From IMG/VR virus record IMGVR_UViG_3300025418_000918, positions 1-32,427 of that record: a stretch of DNA of 32,427 nt; one strand, given 5' to 3'. Of this stretch, positions 23,921 to 32,239 are shown piece after piece (position 1 is the first letter of the stretch; each line of letters begins with the position of its first letter). The DNA comes from a virus. A program made the position numbers and the translations under genes. The notes beneath the pieces are model-generated. The model was not told the origin of the DNA and did not search any database. It saw nothing but the letters and a program-made list of their open reading frames with translations.

Positions 23921-25165
23921 TTAATCCATCATTGAAGCAAGTTCGGGAAATACTTTGGTAAAGTCTTCGCCGCGGACTTTGTCTAATACTGCAATCTCTT
24001 CTTGGAACTTGGCTTTATTATCTGCCCAGGTATGTTGAGCATTTGCCCAAGCCATAGTAGATTCTACCACAGGCAGTTTATAATCGAGGAATCCCTTGCT
24101 TTGCATAAACTTTACCAACGATTTAATCTTAAATGTAGCTTCACGTTTAAGTTTAGCTGGCATTACTTGAGATGTAAAATGTGTCGGTGATGTCATATTA
24201 TAGATACCAAATGTTGTGTAACTCCAAGAGGTATAGATTTTCTTTTCAATCAAGTAATGATAGAATTCTAACATAGTATGATAGTTAAACACACTACATA
24301 CAGTATTTAGACCAAATCTAACATTATCCATTGAGCTGAGTTTGATAAGGTTCTTTTCTACCTGTCCCCAATCAGTGCCATGTCTAATATACTCAGCACG
24401 TTCACCGTGATGATCAATACTGGCTTCTAGAGAAATAGGTTTGGTAAAATGACTCCATAACTCAATAATATCCTTGTTCTTAAACTTCAAGTTACTGACA
24501 TTTGAGTTGTATACAAGATTAATATCTGTACGACCTTGTTTAATCATTTCTTCTAGAACAATATAATGTTCTTCGGTAATCAACGGTTCACCACCAGCAA
24601 AATACGCATACTCCATATGTGGAATATGTTCAATGACTTCTTCCAATAGTTGAGGAGTATTGTTCTTAGGGTGAATAGTAGCCCAAGGTACTTTACGTTT
24701 GATATCTTCCTGTTCCCATAATGTACTAAATGCCGCATTACAAGTTCTACATTTAAAGTTACATACGTTATTAAAACGCACATCAAAATATCGCATTTTA
24801 AAGTCAGCAAGAGTGCCATCTTCTAGCGTATTAGCCATAGCTTCATCAAAGTGATGTTTAAATCGTTTAGCAAACTGATCTTTACTAGAACTAATACCCT
24901 GCGCCTGATGTTCATGACAACCAGCACATGCGGGATTAAAACGTTCGTTCAGCATATCCAAACGTAGTTGTTTCATCTTATCACCATTGATGATAGACTC
25001 AATAGTTTGTTCTGTTGTATTCCCCACAACATCCCTAGCAATACAACAGGCTGCTGCTTCTCCTACTGGAGATGTGTATAGGTGAATCCAGGGAGACATA
25101 CAAAATGTCTTGCTTTCATTTAAAAGAAAGTCTTTATTTACAGTTACAGTTTTTTGTTTTTTCAC
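23921..25165 (-). CDS. Radical SAM protein with N-terminal SPASM/twitch-like domain, paralogue 2
   Basis: This 414-residue protein has the same architecture as its neighbours. Auxiliary cysteines are C22 (FCMSPWIHLYTSPVGE), C40-C41, C80 and C83. The radical SAM motif is C135-x3-C139-x2-C142 in FNNVCNFKCRTC, and YAYFAGGEPLITEEHY holds the GGE. It is closest to the 25162-26415 product, sharing IEHIPHMEYAYFAGG-like, DHHGERAEYIRHGT and SVFNYHTMLEFY segments. It overlaps that gene by 4 nt. Duplication followed by divergence is likely. The substrate is unknown. Confidence 0.87.
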   Translation of the reverse strand: MKKQKTVTVNKDFLLNESKTFCMSPWIHLYTSPVGEAAACCIARDVVGNTTEQTIESIINGDKMKQLRLDMLNERFNPACAGCHEHQAQGISSSKDQFAKRFKHHFDEAMANTLEDGTLADFKMRYFDVRFNNVCNFKCRTCNAAFSTLWEQEDIKRKVPWATIHPKNNTPQLLEEVIEHIPHMEYAYFAGGEPLITEEHYIVLEEMIKQGRTDINLVYNSNVSNLKFKNKDIIELWSHFTKPISLEASIDHHGERAEYIRHGTDWGQVEKNLIKLSSMDNVRFGLNTVCSVFNYHTMLEFYHYLIEKKIYTSWSYTTFGIYNMTSPTHFTSQVMPAKLKREATFKIKSLVKFMQSKGFLDYKLPVVESTMAWANAQHTWADNKAKFQEEIAVLDKVRGEDFTKVFPELASMMD

Positions 25166-26415
25166 TTTGGTTCCATCAATGGGTATAGTTCTGGGAATGT
25201 TCTAACAAATGATTCCCCTCGTACTCTGTCACGCTCTTTAGTATGATGTATGAATTCTTTTCTAGCCGTTTTCCAGTTATCTTCACTGTTAACAAAAGGA
25301 ATAGCCAAATCTAAGTATTGTTTTACAATATGTCCATTTTGCAAGGTTGGAGCATATTTCATTATCTTTTCTGTTCCAATATCTTTTAAATGTCTAGGCA
25401 ATGCAGTAGCAGTATAATATGGCGGATGTGTAGTCATAGACAAATAAGTTTGATAATCCTCTTGTCTAATCAAATCTTTATCTAACATATAACTATAGAA
25501 ATCAGTTATTGTTAGATAGTTAAACACACTCAATACTGTGGCTACTCCTAACTTTACATTATCTAGTTTTCTAAAGTTAATCAAGTTACTTTCAACTACG
25601 CCCCATTCGGTTCCATGTCTAATGTATTCAGCACGTTCTCCGTAATGGTCAACGCTTACCTGTAGCTCAATCTTTTTAAAGTTCTTCCAAAGATCTAATA
25701 AGTCTTTATTCTTATAGTTAATAGTACTACCATTTGTGTTATAACGCAACATTACATCTGTTCGACCCCGACGAATCATTTCTTCAAGGATAATGTAATG
25801 TTCGTCCATGATCAATGGTTCGCCACCAGCAAAGTAAAGAATGTCTGCGTGATCTAAATGTGTTTTTACTTCTTCAATCAGTGTGCCTTTATGATTGTCT
25901 GCATGGATAGTGACCCAGTCTTCCAGGCCCAGTTTCTTTTGTTCAGCGGCCCATTTACTACTAAAGTCAGCACCACAAGTTCTGCAAGCAAAGTTACAGA
26001 TATTACTGAATCTAATATCAATAAGATGTAGTTTAAACTCATCCAAAGATCCATCTTCATTGGTATTAGGTACTAACTCATCAAACCGTTTTCCAAAATG
26101 ATCTTTGCCAAATGTTCTGTAAGTGTGAGGACTGATTTTTTCACGGTCGTAACACATTTTACAGCAGTCCGAAGGAACATCATTTAACATATCTAATCTC
26201 AGCTTCTTAGCAGCATCACTGTTAAAGATTTCCTTTAGGGAGTTTTCTCTAACATTCCCTAACTGTAAAGATCTATCAGTGGTACAGCATGGAAACACTT
26301 CACCGCCGGGACTTACAAAAAGATGCATCCAAGGAAGCATACAAAATGTCTTACTGTCCTCCATTAGATAATCTTTGTTAATCGGTATTACTTTATTCAT
26401 ATTCACTACATTCAT
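25162..26415 (-). CDS. Radical SAM protein with N-terminal SPASM/twitch-like domain, paralogue 3
   Basis: This is a 417-residue protein. The auxiliary cysteines are C25 (FCMLPWMHLFVSPGGE), C43-C44, C84-C85 and C88. GNVRENSLKEIF between them is the typical SPASM spacer. The core has C140-x3-C144-x2-C147 in SNICNFACRTC and LYFAGGEPLIMDEHY. An ATG at 26400 (MNKVIPINKDYL) aligns better with the paralogue's N-terminus and may be the true start. With 26415 the gene overlaps the upstream one by 23 nt, and with 26400 by 8 nt. It shares DHYGERAEYIRHGTEWG with paralogue 2. Confidence 0.87.
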   Translation of the reverse strand: MNVVNMNKVIPINKDYLMEDSKTFCMLPWMHLFVSPGGEVFPCCTTDRSLQLGNVRENSLKEIFNSDAAKKLRLDMLNDVPSDCCKMCYDREKISPHTYRTFGKDHFGKRFDELVPNTNEDGSLDEFKLHLIDIRFSNICNFACRTCGADFSSKWAAEQKKLGLEDWVTIHADNHKGTLIEEVKTHLDHADILYFAGGEPLIMDEHYIILEEMIRRGRTDVMLRYNTNGSTINYKNKDLLDLWKNFKKIELQVSVDHYGERAEYIRHGTEWGVVESNLINFRKLDNVKLGVATVLSVFNYLTITDFYSYMLDKDLIRQEDYQTYLSMTTHPPYYTATALPRHLKDIGTEKIMKYAPTLQNGHIVKQYLDLAIPFVNSEDNWKTARKEFIHHTKERDRVRGESFVRTFPELYPLMEPK

Positions 26416-27775
26416 TATAAAAATCTGTCATCTCGGGGAACGTTTCCAAAAAGTTTGTGTCCCTGCGTTCATCTAACGCATTAAACCAGTTATAAAAATC
26501 CTTGCGACCTTCTGCGACGCGAGCATCATCATATGTTGTTGATTCCATATAATCAACGACACGTCTAAACTTTTCATATTCAAAAGTTGTAAACTTTGCC
26601 AAATCGTTTTCGTCTGTGTTGTCTTTCATAAACTTTAACGACTCGTGCATGTAAGGCAAAAACTCTGTCTTGGGCAATATATTCATATCATACTGCAATG
26701 GTTCTTTGAGATAGGGTGTATCAAATCTAACCATTTGCGGTTGATCAGTTCTATTGTACTGATTATACTTGGCACGCCATTCTAAGATCTTTTCCAATAG
26801 GCTCTTGAATGTTGTCACACACAAGATATTAAACGTAATCATAAAACTGATCGGCTGTCCAGTACCTATTAGGTACGCATCGAGGTTGCGTTCCCAAATG
26901 GACAAATCTAATCCTGTTCGAATATATTCTGCTCGTGGGCCCCATGTATCAATGCTAGTAAACAACTTAAATCTACGGATTCCTTTGTTGTCTGTAACAT
27001 AGTTTACACTATCAATCATCTTATCTACCAATGCTGGTTTGACACCAATATTGCTATTGATATTTAATTCTAATTGAGGCATGGGGTCATTTTTCAGGCT
27101 ATCAAACAGTTTCCAAGTACTGGTATGCATCAATGGTTCCCCACCAGTAACTCGTAGAATGTTCAGTGTCTTACTCATTTCAGGCCACCAACGCCACCAA
27201 GCATCCACAAATGGATTACTTTCTTCACGCTCGTAGATCTTTAGGTAATCGATATCACAACGATGATTGCTCACTGTTTCTACAGGACCGTGCTGTTTAA
27301 TCTCGTTGTAGAAACGACTGCTGGCTTTGGGGTGGCAATAGCCGCATTTGAAGTTACATTCATTACCGAACGATACTTCAATATATTCTGGGTTGATGTT
27401 CTTATTGTATGAACCTGTAGTTGCTTCTTCCCACCGAGAAGGAGTATAGATGGATGTTGTTCTAATGTGGCGGTCACTGATGTAACCTTCGCCCATATTT
27501 TCAATATTCCAGCAGTATTGGCAACCTTTGGTTTGTACGCCCAATAACATATCCCTACGCTCTAACTTTTTAATAGGAGTATTGTGCAGGGCGCTGGGAT
27601 TACGTCTAATCTCTTCTTTGTTTATCTTGTGTGGAGGCGGGTGATAACAACTGTGTGTTTCACCTGTTTGTAGGTACAAGGTAGTATGATGCCATTTAGC
27701 CAAACAAAATGTTGGACTAACTTTGTTCATAATGGGTATGAGTTTTCTAACTTTCTTCTCGTCCGAATCTGACAT
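26393..27775 (-). CDS. Radical SAM protein, divergent twitch-type member
   Basis: This 460-residue protein carries a shortened auxiliary set (C24 in TFCLAKWHHTTLYLQTGE, C43, C85 and C88), then the core C140-x3-C144-x2-C147 in GNECNFKCGYCHPKASSRF, and ILRVTGGEPLMH as the GGE motif. The segment DTWGPRAEYIRTGLDLSIWE corresponds to DHYGERAEYIRHGT of the neighbours. It is the first radical SAM gene of the operon and overlaps the glycosyltransferase gene upstream by 29 nt. The distinct CGYC and WHH motifs suggest a separate substrate. Confidence 0.86.
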   Translation of the reverse strand: MSDSDEKKVRKLIPIMNKVSPTFCLAKWHHTTLYLQTGETHSCYHPPPHKINKEEIRRNPSALHNTPIKKLERRDMLLGVQTKGCQYCWNIENMGEGYISDRHIRTTSIYTPSRWEEATTGSYNKNINPEYIEVSFGNECNFKCGYCHPKASSRFYNEIKQHGPVETVSNHRCDIDYLKIYEREESNPFVDAWWRWWPEMSKTLNILRVTGGEPLMHTSTWKLFDSLKNDPMPQLELNINSNIGVKPALVDKMIDSVNYVTDNKGIRRFKLFTSIDTWGPRAEYIRTGLDLSIWERNLDAYLIGTGQPISFMITFNILCVTTFKSLLEKILEWRAKYNQYNRTDQPQMVRFDTPYLKEPLQYDMNILPKTEFLPYMHESLKFMKDNTDENDLAKFTTFEYEKFRRVVDYMESTTYDDARVAEGRKDFYNWFNALDERRDTNFLETFPEMTDFYNECSEYE

Positions 27776-29756
27776 TATATTCCTTTAATAACCATTCTTC
27801 GTCATTGATATTCTTTAGTTGATCAGGACGAGCATTATCTATAAACTCTCTAGCATGTTGAGCACCTAGCTGTGCATACTCACCAAATGGTTTATTTGAA
27901 CCTTTTGTAAGCCAATCATTGTATCTTTCTTCATGTTCAGAGTTATCTGAATCATAGACCATGTTATAGCATAACTTAACACATTCTCTAAAGGCACTGC
28001 GCCAAGTAGCATACTCACTGGTATTAAAACGGGTTGTGTTACTAACTTCTTCTATGACTTTGAGTTTTTTAGTCACAGTAGTAGAAAAGTCTAATGTAGT
28101 CCAAGTTTTACGATGTAATACATAAGCACGTGGTAATAGTTTAACACCGCCATTGCCATAAGTCAAACCATTGATAGGATTACGACTGTGCCAAATATAA
28201 GCACAGTCTCTATCAAAGATGCCTGGCTGGAAGTTAAACGACCAATCGTCTTCCAAATATGCATCACCGTCTACTACAAAGAACATGTCTGTTTCACATA
28301 GTTCGGCGGCGGCTTTATGTGCAGCCATGATACCTTTGACTCCATCTACTCGTTGTGCATATGGAGCAAACTCTAAAACTCTTTGCCAGTTTTCTTCTGC
28401 ATTGTCTTCGTTGTAACTGATAAACACCACATCGAGTGGTTCAAACAATGGAGTAACAATACCCATTTCCTTTGTACCTGCGGGATTATCAACTAGACTC
28501 ATGGTCAATGCCCATACATTGTCTTGATTCCATTCTGGATCAAGATACCAAACATGCTTGAAGTCTTTGTCGTGATAAGGAATGTTGTAGTCAACTTCCA
28601 TTTCCAATCTAGGCAACTTGGGATTCTTTTGAATGTTGACTGCGGGAAATACTGTGCCCACATACTTGTCGCCTTTGGGTTTATCCACATAGGAGCCAGT
28701 AACAGCAACTATGTCATAGCCTGTACTAGTAACTGTATCCAGTTTCCAACAATGCCTATATTCAAACTCTTTATGATGTGCTACATGTTCTTCTATGCCT
28801 TCAAACTGCATTCCTTCTAGATCAGGATGTAGTTCGTAGGTCATTATGGGACTAACATAGTCAACAATAATCCGTTGTTTGGTTTTGGCTGATGCTTTTA
28901 TCTTAAATGCCCAAATCTCTTTTTCTTCAGTCTTTTTATGTTTGTTGTCTAACATCCAAACATGTTCGTAATTTAAGTTATCCCACGACACAGAATAACT
29001 AACATCATAGTCTAACTTTGGAAGTTTAGGATTGTATTCGATTATGAGTTCAGGACTCACCGTACCCACAACTTTGGCAGGCATGGGCTTTCTATATTCG
29101 GGAGTAAACTTTACGGCCCAAACATCCCCGTCTGTATTATATTCTGGATCTAGATTGTAAACACATTCATAGGCCAAATCCCAATAGGGAGGGCATAGTT
29201 CATCTATGTTTAGATTGAAGTCTGGAAGGTCTGGGTTAAATGACACTTTGACATTTGGGGTTAGATCCTCCATTACATGTGTGCCTTTAACTGCTATACC
29301 GGAAGGTATGCATTTGTACACCCATACACGATCTTCTAGTGGATTGAACCTAGTATCCATATACCAAACTAGTTCTCGTTGCCTGTGCCATGTACCAGGA
29401 TCGTAGGTGTTTACTGGATCATCGACAAAAGTCATCATGCGATCTAGATCTGGATTCTTACGCCAAATCAGCTTGGGCTTTTCCAATATGATTTCTTCAT
29501 AGCCATCACTGGGTTTCCAATAGCTATTAAAACATTTGGCAATCCACTCTCCGTCCATGCCCCAAACTATACATTTGTCAGATGCAGGAACATTATGAAT
29601 ATAGTGATGTAGATCCGGATCTACTAGCCAAGGGTTGATAACTAGAAAACGCTCTTCATCGCATAGTTGTTGTAGCTCAAGGTCATAGGCAACAGGGTCG
29701 CCTTGCCATTTTATCTTTTTAACCAGTTCGGGATCTACTCTGTAAATGTCTGCCAT
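27747..29756 (-). CDS. GT-A-like glycosyltransferase with five N-terminal tandem repeats
   Basis: This is a 669-residue protein. Residues about 100-440 hold five repeats with a period of 66-70 residues, each marked by a VW-x-[LM]-D-like anchor ending at residues 134, 203, 270, 340 and 406, with NP-x-LP elements between. A C-terminal GT-A-like domain starts near residue 441 (LDVVFISYNEDNAEENWQRV) and contains the metal/nucleotide DxD-type motif D496-G-D498 in FFVVDGDAYLEDDWSF. It is the first gene of the long operon, with a strong promoter whose -10 lies 9 nt before the ATG, and no Shine-Dalgarno. The repeats may bind the acceptor, for example the adjacent virion protein. Confidence 0.75.
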   Translation of the reverse strand: MADIYRVDPELVKKIKWQGDPVAYDLELQQLCDEERFLVINPWLVDPDLHHYIHNVPASDKCIVWGMDGEWIAKCFNSYWKPSDGYEEIILEKPKLIWRKNPDLDRMMTFVDDPVNTYDPGTWHRQRELVWYMDTRFNPLEDRVWVYKCIPSGIAVKGTHVMEDLTPNVKVSFNPDLPDFNLNIDELCPPYWDLAYECVYNLDPEYNTDGDVWAVKFTPEYRKPMPAKVVGTVSPELIIEYNPKLPKLDYDVSYSVSWDNLNYEHVWMLDNKHKKTEEKEIWAFKIKASAKTKQRIIVDYVSPIMTYELHPDLEGMQFEGIEEHVAHHKEFEYRHCWKLDTVTSTGYDIVAVTGSYVDKPKGDKYVGTVFPAVNIQKNPKLPRLEMEVDYNIPYHDKDFKHVWYLDPEWNQDNVWALTMSLVDNPAGTKEMGIVTPLFEPLDVVFISYNEDNAEENWQRVLEFAPYAQRVDGVKGIMAAHKAAAELCETDMFFVVDGDAYLEDDWSFNFQPGIFDRDCAYIWHSRNPINGLTYGNGGVKLLPRAYVLHRKTWTTLDFSTTVTKKLKVIEEVSNTTRFNTSEYATWRSAFRECVKLCYNMVYDSDNSEHEERYNDWLTKGSNKPFGEYAQLGAQHAREFIDNARPDQLKNINDEEWLLKEYNVRFGREES
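28437..29459 (-). repeat. Five protein-level tandem repeats (about 68 residues each)
   Basis: The repeats are encoded within the glycosyltransferase gene, residues about 100-440. Anchors VWYMD, VYNLD, VWMLD, CWKLD and VWYLD end at residues 134, 203, 270, 340 and 406, giving steps of 69, 67, 70 and 66. DNA identity between copies is low, so these are old repeats. Confidence 0.7.
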
Positions 29757-29765
29757 ATACTAGTA

Positions 29766-29793
29766 ATTATACTAGCATAAAATAGAAAGTCAA
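29766..29793 (-). promoter_or_regulatory. Strong sigma70 promoter at the head of the 27-kb operon
   Basis: On the minus strand there is TTGACT (29793-29788), a 16-nt spacer, and perfect TATAAT (29771-29766). It lies in the 48-nt gap between the virion-protein stop (29805) and the ATG at 29756. With 9 nt between the -10 and the ATG, the mRNA would have about 2 nt of leader and no RBS. No terminator hairpin is visible in this gap. Confidence 0.7.
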
Positions 29794-29804
29794 GTTATAG
29801 ATTA

Positions 29805-32162
29805 TCAGTTAGGTGGGGTAGCAGTGATTGTAGTAGGATTACCCGAAGCGTCAAATCCAATAAAATATTGAGTAGTAGGTCCGGATGGGCCGATTTGTGT
29901 AATTCTATTTGGATCATTGGAATAGTAATACATCAAATACTGCACAGAAGTCAAAGTGGTATCAACAATATTATCTCCACTAGTAGTAGACAATGAAGGG
30001 TTCACGCCCACTGTTAAGTTGCCGTAACCATCTGAAGAAAAATGTGCTATATATTGTCCGCTGAAATAGTTTGAATAGCTTTGTCCAGCAGCAATAGGAT
30101 AGGATAAACTGGGCGGTACAGGTATATCGAGATTAGGTTGAGCTCCGGTAACTTTGACTCTACCTATCTCTGCCCAAGTGTGATTTAGAGCATACAAAGT
30201 ACTCCAAACAATGTTTCCTTGACTATCAGTTATTTTTATAGCTGCGGCACCTGGACCAGCTTGATTTGTCACTGTCCAACTCGGACTGTGTATTCCGGCT
30301 GATAAAGAAATAGTTCCAGTTAACGAAGTGTTCCATCCGTTACTATCAGTTTGAGTAGCTATTACCGTTCTATCTAAACTGAATGATCCTATGTTATCAC
30401 AAGAAAACTCCCAAGTAAAGGTATCAGCATTTCTAACAACAAAGGGACTATAGTATTGACTATATGTACCGGTAAGTCTTACATCCGAAAACCAAACACC
30501 GTAGGTTTTTAAGAATGTAGACCAGTTGCCAGCGCCCGGACCACCCCCAGGACCAGCATAATATAAACTCCACTGTTCGTTTAGATTAGGAGATCTTAAC
30601 TGTGTTACAGGTGTTAGGGATTGTAATACGTTTTGATCATATTGGTAGACCTGGTTAGTGCCGCCGCCGCCCCAACCAAACCCGTAGGTCAAATATGTTT
30701 GACCGTTTATCATATCATAACTAAATGCTATCAATCCGTTGTAGTTATTTTCTGCACTTATCCAACTGCCTATGTTATGATCGACAGGTACGTTTACATT
30801 AAAGGTACAAGGTAAAGATCCTACCGCAATCTGTGTAGCATCCGGATCTAGATAGTTTACAGTAAGTGTTAATGTAGGAGTATAGGTACCATTTCCGCTT
30901 TGTGAAGTATCTATGTTTATAACCATTACAAGCGGATTAGCAGCATAGTTAGTAGAATAGTAAGGGAAAGAAGTACCAAGACTCAATGAACCCAGATTAG
31001 ACCACGATGCATCGATGTAGTAGTTAGGATTAACAACTCCTCCGTAGAGACCTACTGCAAGATTGATGTTTTGTGAAGTAGTAATAAGTTCAGAAAGGCT
31101 AGTAATCGGAGTGCCGCCGACAAAGAATCCAATACCAAAGTTAGCCTGTACCGGATTGACCACTTGTATTGTACCTATGTTCGTTACAATGTCTATAATG
31201 TTATTATATAGGCCGCCGCTTGCCCCTAGGTTATTATTTTGCCAAGTCAATGTTAGTGTAGTACTGGCATTTGGAGCCAATGTTGCAGTACCTAATGAAG
31301 ATGTAAATGTTATATTATACGATTTTGTAGGATCATTAATATAGTTTATACTGCTAATAGTTATGTTACTATTACCGTTGTTAGTCAGTGTTAATACTGC
31401 GGTATTGGCTGTATTTCCTGTAAGTGTTTGTAAGACCACTGAAGAAACAGTTAGTCCTACACCTAAACTAGGTGCAACGGCAAATATACCTGCATTGTTA
31501 GGACTTATACTGGTCTTGTAAATTGCATTACCAGATATAGTAGTATTCACTCCGGGGGTATTAGGAGTAACCGTTGTGGTAATAGCAAATCCGCTGCCAT
31601 AGCCAGTGATGGACACAGATTGATGCCCTAGGTTATCAGTTGTTGGGCCTGTTATAGGACCCACAGTATGAGATATAGTAGGATTGTAGTTAGTTGCTGA
31701 AAATGATAATCCTGTAACTAAATCCGTTGTCAGTGAGCCACCTAGATTAAAGAATCCATTCGCTAATGCGTTTGAAGACCAGTTAAAATCAACTGTATAG
31801 GTTGTAGTAGTGCTAGTAGTAAATGATATCGGTGTGTTTACAGTTGCTATTTGACTAGGATGTGCATTAAGATAATAAGTTATTCTATTACCTATTTCTG
31901 TTGTCAAAATAGTATACATCGATGTAGACACAGCAGAACCAATAGTTGCAGGACTGATTGATGTAGTTTGATTACTTTGGTGTACATCTGCTCGATTAGT
32001 ATCTGCTAGTAATCTATTCCAATCGCTGGCTCTGATCAGTTGACCCGATGTTACTGCGGTACTAACGGCTTGGCCGGCGGCATCATAGGTATTTCCATAT
32101 AACGAACTTATGGAGTTTTGTAAAGTATTAAAACTGTCTGCACTGGCGATTGTATTTGGCAT
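29805..32162 (-). CDS. Virion/fibre-like structural protein with beta-sandwich repeats
   Basis: This is a 785-residue protein. The N-terminus MPNTIASADSFNTLQNSISS with LIRASDWNRLLADTNRADVH (about residues 43-62) resembles the start of virion or tail-fibre-like proteins of aquatic T4-like phages. The bulk is Ser/Thr/Asn/Gly-rich and beta-strand-like, with Ig-like segments (for example TAVLTLTNNGNSNITISSI) and Gly-rich loops near the middle-to-C-terminal part. There is no signal peptide and few charged residues. It is probably a tail fibre, decoration or baseplate-associated protein. Its Ser/Thr richness and its place just before the glycosyltransferase make it a candidate target of the modification genes, by inference. 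Confidence 0.7.
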   Translation of the reverse strand: MPNTIASADSFNTLQNSISSLYGNTYDAAGQAVSTAVTSGQLIRASDWNRLLADTNRADVHQSNQTTSISPATIGSAVSTSMYTILTTEIGNRITYYLNAHPSQIATVNTPISFTTSTTTTYTVDFNWSSNALANGFFNLGGSLTTDLVTGLSFSATNYNPTISHTVGPITGPTTDNLGHQSVSITGYGSGFAITTTVTPNTPGVNTTISGNAIYKTSISPNNAGIFAVAPSLGVGLTVSSVVLQTLTGNTANTAVLTLTNNGNSNITISSINYINDPTKSYNITFTSSLGTATLAPNASTTLTLTWQNNNLGASGGLYNNIIDIVTNIGTIQVVNPVQANFGIGFFVGGTPITSLSELITTSQNINLAVGLYGGVVNPNYYIDASWSNLGSLSLGTSFPYYSTNYAANPLVMVINIDTSQSGNGTYTPTLTLTVNYLDPDATQIAVGSLPCTFNVNVPVDHNIGSWISAENNYNGLIAFSYDMINGQTYLTYGFGWGGGGTNQVYQYDQNVLQSLTPVTQLRSPNLNEQWSLYYAGPGGGPGAGNWSTFLKTYGVWFSDVRLTGTYSQYYSPFVVRNADTFTWEFSCDNIGSFSLDRTVIATQTDSNGWNTSLTGTISLSAGIHSPSWTVTNQAGPGAAAIKITDSQGNIVWSTLYALNHTWAEIGRVKVTGAQPNLDIPVPPSLSYPIAAGQSYSNYFSGQYIAHFSSDGYGNLTVGVNPSLSTTSGDNIVDTTLTSVQYLMYYYSNDPNRITQIGPSGPTTQYFIGFDASGNPTTITATPPN

Positions 32163-32204
32163 AGAATAATATTTACCTAAAAATGTATTTGTGCATTTAG
32201 TGTG

Positions 32205-32233
32205 TTGTAAATATAGTTAACCTAGCATATAAT
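32205..32233 (+). promoter_or_regulatory. Divergent sigma70 promoter for the rightmost gene
   Basis: The plus strand has TTGTAA (32205-32210, 4 of 6), a 17-nt spacer, and perfect TATAAT (32228-32233). Six nt separate it from the ATG at 32240, so the predicted start is at the start codon and no Shine-Dalgarno is present. The 77-bp region 32163-32239 is the only strand switch in the window. A minus-strand promoter for the virion gene is not clear (TTTACA, 18 nt, TACATT is weak). Confidence 0.5.
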
Positions 32234-32239
32234 AAGAAT

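Noticed and set aside
39-31344. Many plus-strand and other-frame open reading frames of 60-100 residues
   Set aside because: All lie antisense to or inside well-supported genes, have atypical composition and lack recognisable motifs, so they are shadows.
32163-32204. Minus-strand promoter or T4-late box before the virion gene
   Set aside because: TTTACA-18-TACATT and the partial TAAATA box are both too weak to call in AT-rich DNA.
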